Of a DNA stretch of 64,000 nt, positions 60,765 to 64,000 are shown one piece after another. Position 1 is the stretch's first letter. Each line of letters opens with the position of its first letter. The translations under genes and the position numbers were made by a program. The notes under the pieces were generated by a model. The model saw only the letters and a program-made list of their open reading frames with translations. It searched no databases and was not told where the DNA came from. This stretch comes from Prosthecobacter sp. (GTDB taxonomy: Bacteria; Verrucomicrobiota; Verrucomicrobiia; Verrucomicrobiales; Verrucomicrobiaceae), in contig NZ_JAXMIH010000028.1 of the NCBI RefSeq assembly GCF_034366625.1, positions 62,001 through 126,000 on the forward strand. The letters run 5' to 3'.

Positions 60765-62098
60765 GACATCTCTTTACAGTCCTATGCTTGTTGTCGATGC
60801 CAGTCTCTGCGGCCTGGCAAGCTGGCGTGTCGAAAGCCGACATCACACCGACCGAATCCGTGCCGCTGGCGGGGTATGGAGGCAAGACGCGCATGTCGGA
60901 GCGGGTGGAGCATGCGATCTGGCTGAAGGCGCTGGCGCTGAAGGATGACTCGGGTGCGACTTCGGTGCTGGTGACGGCGGATTTGGTGGGGCTGAGCGAC
61001 AAGATGGTCGCGGTGATCGCGAAGAACGCGACGGCGAAGCATGGAGTGCCGCGGGAGCGGCTGATCTTGAACACGTCGCACAATCACTCGTGCCCGGTGA
61101 CGGAGGATGTGCTGTGGTTGTATTATGAATTCACGCCGGAAGAGGCGGCGGCGAAGGATCGCTACACGGCGATGGTGTATGCGAAGTATGATGAGGTGAT
61201 CGGCAAGGCCATCGCGAACCTCGCACCGGCGGAGCTAGCGTTTGAGCAAGGGCTGGCCGGGGTGGCGGTGAATCGTCGTCGCTCACGCGGTGCTGAAAGC
61301 CGAGCGCTCGGCGGGCAGGTGGATCAGGATGTGCCGGTGCTCACGGTGAAGGCCGGCAATGATCTCAAGGCCATCGTGTTTGGTTATTCCTGCCACACGA
61401 CGGCTCTCGGCGGCCTGAGCATCAATGGCGACTACGCGGGCTTTGCGCAGCTTGAGCTGGAGAAGTCGTTTCCAGGCTCGGTGGCGATGTTTGTGCAGAA
61501 TTGCGGCGGCGATGCGAATCCACTGCCGCGCATTCGCGGGAAGGATGTCGAAGCAACGGAACTGGCGGGCATGTATGGCGAGGTTTTGGCGGAAGCTGTG
61601 CGTCAGGTCATCGCTGGCACGATGAAATCACTCACGGGGCCGATTCGTGCCGCGATGGGCGAGACGGAACTGGAATTGCAACCTGGAATCCCGCTCGATG
61701 AGTTGAAGCAACGCGTTCCGAACCTCACCGGCATGCCGAAACGCGAGTTCGAGCACTTCATCCGGCAGTATGAGACACTGGGCTCACCGCCGGATCGCGT
61801 GAAGTATCCGGTTCAAGTGTGGCGCATCGGGGCAGACTTCACCTTCATCGCGCTGACTGGCGAGACGGTCGTGGATTACTCGCTGAAGTTCAAAGCGGCC
61901 TACGGCTGGAACAACACGTGGGTCTGTGGTTACAACAACGACCTGCTCAGTTATGTGCCTTCGCTACGCGTCTTGAAGGAAGGCGGTTACGAGGGTGTGA
62001 CCGGCATGTTTGAATACGGCCATCGTGCGCCTTACACCGAGACCGTGGAGGAGCGAATTACGACGAAGGTCGAGGAATTGATAACACGGATTAAATGA
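60761..62098 (+). CDS. Neutral/alkaline ceramidase-like exported protein
   Basis: 445 residues with signal MRHLFTVLCLLSMPVSAA. Family features are AGVSKADITPTESVPLAGYG, the zinc motif ILNTSHNHSCPV (H107, H109), FGYSCHTTALGGLSINGDYA and MFVQNCGGDANPLPRI. The C-terminal WVCGYNNDLLSYVPSLRVLK is also conserved. It differs from the copies at 10223 and 43392 in sequence and probably in substrate. The start overlaps the HNH stop (ATGA). Confidence 0.88.
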   Translation: MRHLFTVLCLLSMPVSAAWQAGVSKADITPTESVPLAGYGGKTRMSERVEHAIWLKALALKDDSGATSVLVTADLVGLSDKMVAVIAKNATAKHGVPRERLILNTSHNHSCPVTEDVLWLYYEFTPEEAAAKDRYTAMVYAKYDEVIGKAIANLAPAELAFEQGLAGVAVNRRRSRGAESRALGGQVDQDVPVLTVKAGNDLKAIVFGYSCHTTALGGLSINGDYAGFAQLELEKSFPGSVAMFVQNCGGDANPLPRIRGKDVEATELAGMYGEVLAEAVRQVIAGTMKSLTGPIRAAMGETELELQPGIPLDELKQRVPNLTGMPKREFEHFIRQYETLGSPPDRVKYPVQVWRIGADFTFIALTGETVVDYSLKFKAAYGWNNTWVCGYNNDLLSYVPSLRVLKEGGYEGVTGMFEYGHRAPYTETVEERITTKVEELITRIK

Positions 62099-62120
62099 CC
62101 GCCAACAGCCCGCGTTGCGG
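62099..62120 (+). terminator. Possible terminator between convergent genes
   Basis: CCGCCAAC and GTTGCGG can pair around AGCCCGC with one bulge directly after the ceramidase-like stop; a short CAGCTTTTA follows. It lies between convergent genes 28 bases apart. Weak by sequence. Confidence 0.3.
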
Positions 62121-62126
62121 CAGCTT

Positions 62127-63041
62127 TTATGATGAAAGTATCTGAAGGTAATCAGTCTGCGGTTGGTAAAAAGTCGGCAGAGAATCGATTCCAAAGCAAT
62201 ATCCACAGACTCGGCTGTTATCGTGAGCAATCCTGACAAGTCTTCTATACTCGAGCATCTCACTCGACACCGGCACGAAATCACGTCTATGTTTTAGACG
62301 TTCTCTGTGGAAGGCTTCGTGGCAGCTTTTGCACATCGAATAAATGCGATTTGATTCGAAATTTTTCACAAAAGAAGTCGTCAGCAGACCATAAATTGGC
62401 TCATCGTGATGAGCATGGATCGACTCCGTCGCATTGCCGCGACCACATTGTTTACATCGACGACTATCTAAAGCCTTAATGCTTTCAGCGCGACACCGCC
62501 AACCCTCGGTATTGTAAAAATCTGCCTGTTCAACCGGGCAAGCCGTGTTGTACATCAAGTAGTCCGGCGGAGCGCCCCACCTATCTGCAAAATCGATGTT
62601 CCATTTGAGACGCCTCATGGCTTCTTCGAAGACCACGGAAACATGTACCCCACCCCGATGCTCATTGGATATGCCTCCAAGGTTCATGTCGCCTGCACGT
62701 TTGCGAATTTGAGAACTCAATTCCTGCCAAACTCGTCTCGCAAAATTCAATGCACTCGCGAAATAGATTGGGGAACGGTCATCGGCCAATCGTTCGATGT
62801 CGCAACGAAACGCAAAACAATTTGCAATCTTTGGGTGACGATCCTCCACCAGTTGAATCAACAGGTCTGTGTTAGGCTCATGACTTTCATATCTATCCCA
62901 CGACTTTTCTGATAGTAGTTCCGATAACCGTCCGCTGTCGTCGATTGCCTGCGCAATCTCGTAAATTGCATTAACACGACCATAATCGCTTGAAGCTAAC
63001 TCAAGCGTATCCATCTCGTCAGCGTCGGGGTAGTCAGTCAT
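62127..63041 (-). CDS. HNH endonuclease-like protein, AT-rich
   Basis: 304 residues from the ATG at 63041; a GTG at 63050 would add three. The C-terminal third has a zinc-HNH pattern: RRCKQCGRGNATESIHAHHD (Cys196, Cys199, and His209-212) and IYSMCKSCHEAFH (Cys237, Cys240, His241, His245). The N-terminal ~190 residues are mostly helical and unrecognised; they may give target specificity or bind a partner. Base composition is clearly more AT-rich than the flanking genes, suggesting recent arrival. It is the only gene here with this codon style besides the cassette patch. Confidence 0.75.
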   Translation of the reverse strand: MTDYPDADEMDTLELASSDYGRVNAIYEIAQAIDDSGRLSELLSEKSWDRYESHEPNTDLLIQLVEDRHPKIANCFAFRCDIERLADDRSPIYFASALNFARRVWQELSSQIRKRAGDMNLGGISNEHRGGVHVSVVFEEAMRRLKWNIDFADRWGAPPDYLMYNTACPVEQADFYNTEGWRCRAESIKALDSRRCKQCGRGNATESIHAHHDEPIYGLLTTSFVKNFESNRIYSMCKSCHEAFHRERLKHRRDFVPVSSEMLEYRRLVRIAHDNSRVCGYCFGIDSLPTFYQPQTDYLQILSS

Positions 63042-63153
63042 GGCAAGCACAGCATGGTTTTGATTTTAGAGTCTCACGGCCACGCATGCTACACCATTTC
63101 GCGATCCCGCTCGATGATATGAGGTCGAGAAGCTGTTCAAGCAAACCAAGCGA

Positions 63154-63861
63154 CTATTTTCCGACGACTGGAGCCGTTTGCTCCGGCGTCGCGCGGCCGC
63201 CGGGAAGCTCCATGATCTTGATGTTCCGAAAGTGAATCTCCGCGCCTTCGGATTCGAGGCAGAGGTAGCCTTTGCGCACGGTGGACTGGCTGATGCCGTT
63301 CACGAACTTGCCGTTGATCGAAAGCTTCACCGTGCCATCCACGCAGACGACGTCGTAGGTGTTCCATTCGCCCTTGCCCTTGCAGCGAAACTCCCACGAC
63401 ATGCTGCGGCGACCGCGTGGATTGTCGGGAATGCCTTCGAGGCCGTTCGCGCCGAAGAGTTCGCCTGAAACATAACCAGGATGATTTGGCTGACCGTCTT
63501 TGCCGGGATGGAGCTGGGGCCATTCCAGCTCCAGCATCTGCACTTCCATACCCTTCGGCAGCGGTCGATTCGGAGGCGTGCTCCCTTCGCTCCAGACGAA
63601 GACGCCGGAGTTTCCGCCCGCCTGCGTGTGCTTCCACTCGATGTGCAGGATGAAGTTTTCATACTGCTTCTCGCTGCGCATGACGCCGATGGGCAAGCCT
63701 TTGCAGACGAGCAGGCCGTCTTTGACGCGCCAGGTTTCTTTGCTCGTGTTCACATCCACCCAGCCGGTGAGGTCCTTGCCATTGAAGAGATCGCGCCACT
63801 GCGGCACGTCATCGGCGAGGGCGGTGGTGGCGAGGAGGATGGAGAACAGAAGCGGTTTCAT
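63154..63861 (-). CDS. DUF1080 (3-keto-disaccharide hydrolase) domain exported protein
   Basis: 235 residues with signal [17 protein letters not shown]. It is a single DUF1080 concanavalin-like domain: [55 protein letters not shown] and [20 protein letters not shown]. Some members hydrolyse 3-keto-glycosides, which would fit the oxidoreductases in this window that could make 3-keto sugars; that link is inference. It is followed upstream (in its own direction) by an amidohydrolase gene. Confidence 0.9.
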   Translation of the reverse strand: MKPLLFSILLATTALADDVPQWRDLFNGKDLTGWVDVNTSKETWRVKDGLLVCKGLPIGVMRSEKQYENFILHIEWKHTQAGGNSGVFVWSEGSTPPNRPLPKGMEVQMLELEWPQLHPGKDGQPNHPGYVSGELFGANGLEGIPDNPRGRRSMSWEFRCKGKGEWNTYDVVCVDGTVKLSINGKFVNGISQSTVRKGYLCLESEGAEIHFRNIKIMELPGGRATPEQTAPVVGK

Positions 63862-63886
63862 GATTTTTGGTGGGTTCGGTGGACCA

Positions 63887-64000
63887 CTATTTGCGTGCTT
63901 TCACAGCGCGGCCCGGACGGGCATCTTTCACGAGTTCACCATCGCGGACGACGAAAATGCCGTTCACCAGCACATGTGGAATGCCCGCGGAAGGCGTGGT
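63887..64000 (-). CDS. Amidohydrolase / D-aminoacylase-like protein, C-terminal end
   Basis: Only the last 37 residues are in the window; the gene continues past base 64000. The frame reads [20 protein letters not shown] and ends GRAVKARK before a TAG stop. Strand text of the form GIPHVLVNG is typical of the beta-sandwich end of amidohydrolases such as N-acyl-D-amino-acid deacylases. It is too short here for a precise call. The DUF1080 gene starts 26 bases further on in the same direction. Confidence 0.65.
   Translation of the reverse strand, partial: TTPSAGIPHVLVNGIFVVRDGELVKDARPGRAVKARK

Noticed and set aside
1..64000. CRISPR arrays, tRNA and rRNA genes
   Set aside because: No regularly spaced direct repeats, cloverleaf-like sequences or conserved rRNA segments were recognised while reading the window.

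Overview
The window reads as a chromosomal segment from a member of the Verrucomicrobiota (Verrucomicrobiaceae/Prosthecobacter-like), or less likely a planctomycete. It is densely coding and GC-rich. Most genes encode exported proteins with Sec or Tat signals. It is packed with families that cluster in the Planctomycetes-Verrucomicrobia group: DUF1549/DUF1553 proteins (six, several with an N-terminal PSCyt1 cytochrome-like domain), DUF1501 proteins (seven), one DUF1592 and one DUF1552 protein. No rRNA, tRNA or CRISPR array was seen.

Layout. 1-6010: a DUF1549/1553-DUF1501-sulfatase operon, a small unknown protein and a lactonase-type propeller, closed by a palindromic repeat (6012-6151) that sits between convergent genes. 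6153-8870 (-): a PQQ-type propeller. 8941-22618 (+): a long run of exported propellers, ceramidase-like and sialidase-like enzymes, two Gfo/Idh/MocA oxidoreductases, an HpaI-type aldolase, an FAD oxidoreductase, a papain-fold hydrolase and an MFS transporter, many joined by 4-base ATGA overlaps. 22619-24517 (-): a large alpha/beta hydrolase. 24610-48288 (+): alternating DUF1549/1553 and DUF1501 genes with an esterase, an amidohydrolase, a kelch-like protein and a ceramidase-like protein. A GxxExxY (PD-(D/E)xK-type) gene bounded by palindromes is inserted in this stretch at about 40.9-41.87 kb. 48289-50709 (-) is a divergent DUF1549 protein and 50790-53117 (+) a DUF1592 protein. 53.1-55.1 kb is an AT-richer accessory patch: two minus-strand cassettes with candidate attC sites, then decayed fragments of DUF1552- and DUF1592-type genes. 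55.1-64 kb holds a beta-helix protein, a GH172/DUF2961 protein, DUF1552, a two-gene HNH module, another ceramidase-like protein, an AT-rich HNH gene, a DUF1080 protein and the 3' end of an amidohydrolase.

How it fits together. The inventory suggests extracytoplasmic breakdown of complex, possibly sulfated, glycans and glycoconjugates: sulfatase, sialidase-like propellers, GH172, beta-helix protein, esterases, and oxidoreductases plus a DUF1080 hydrolase that could act in 3-keto-glycoside routes. Products would enter through the MFS transporter and be used by the aldolase and oxidoreductases. The DUF1549/DUF1501 pairs are abundant but have no firmly established biochemical role. The pathway is inferred from families and gene order.

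Most notable observations: (i) palindromic or tandem repeats of several unrelated sequences sit in frame inside DUF1549/1553 genes, three of them in the same surface-loop position; (ii) a palindrome-GxxExxY-palindrome unit is flanked by a 28-base copy of the upstream gene's 3' end; (iii) an integrase-less integron-cassette-like array contains a split gene whose two frames join exactly at a T TTC CCA slippery heptamer and whose right side carries a diverged copy of the neighbouring gene's 3' end; (iv) a bicistronic small protein/HNH nuclease module.
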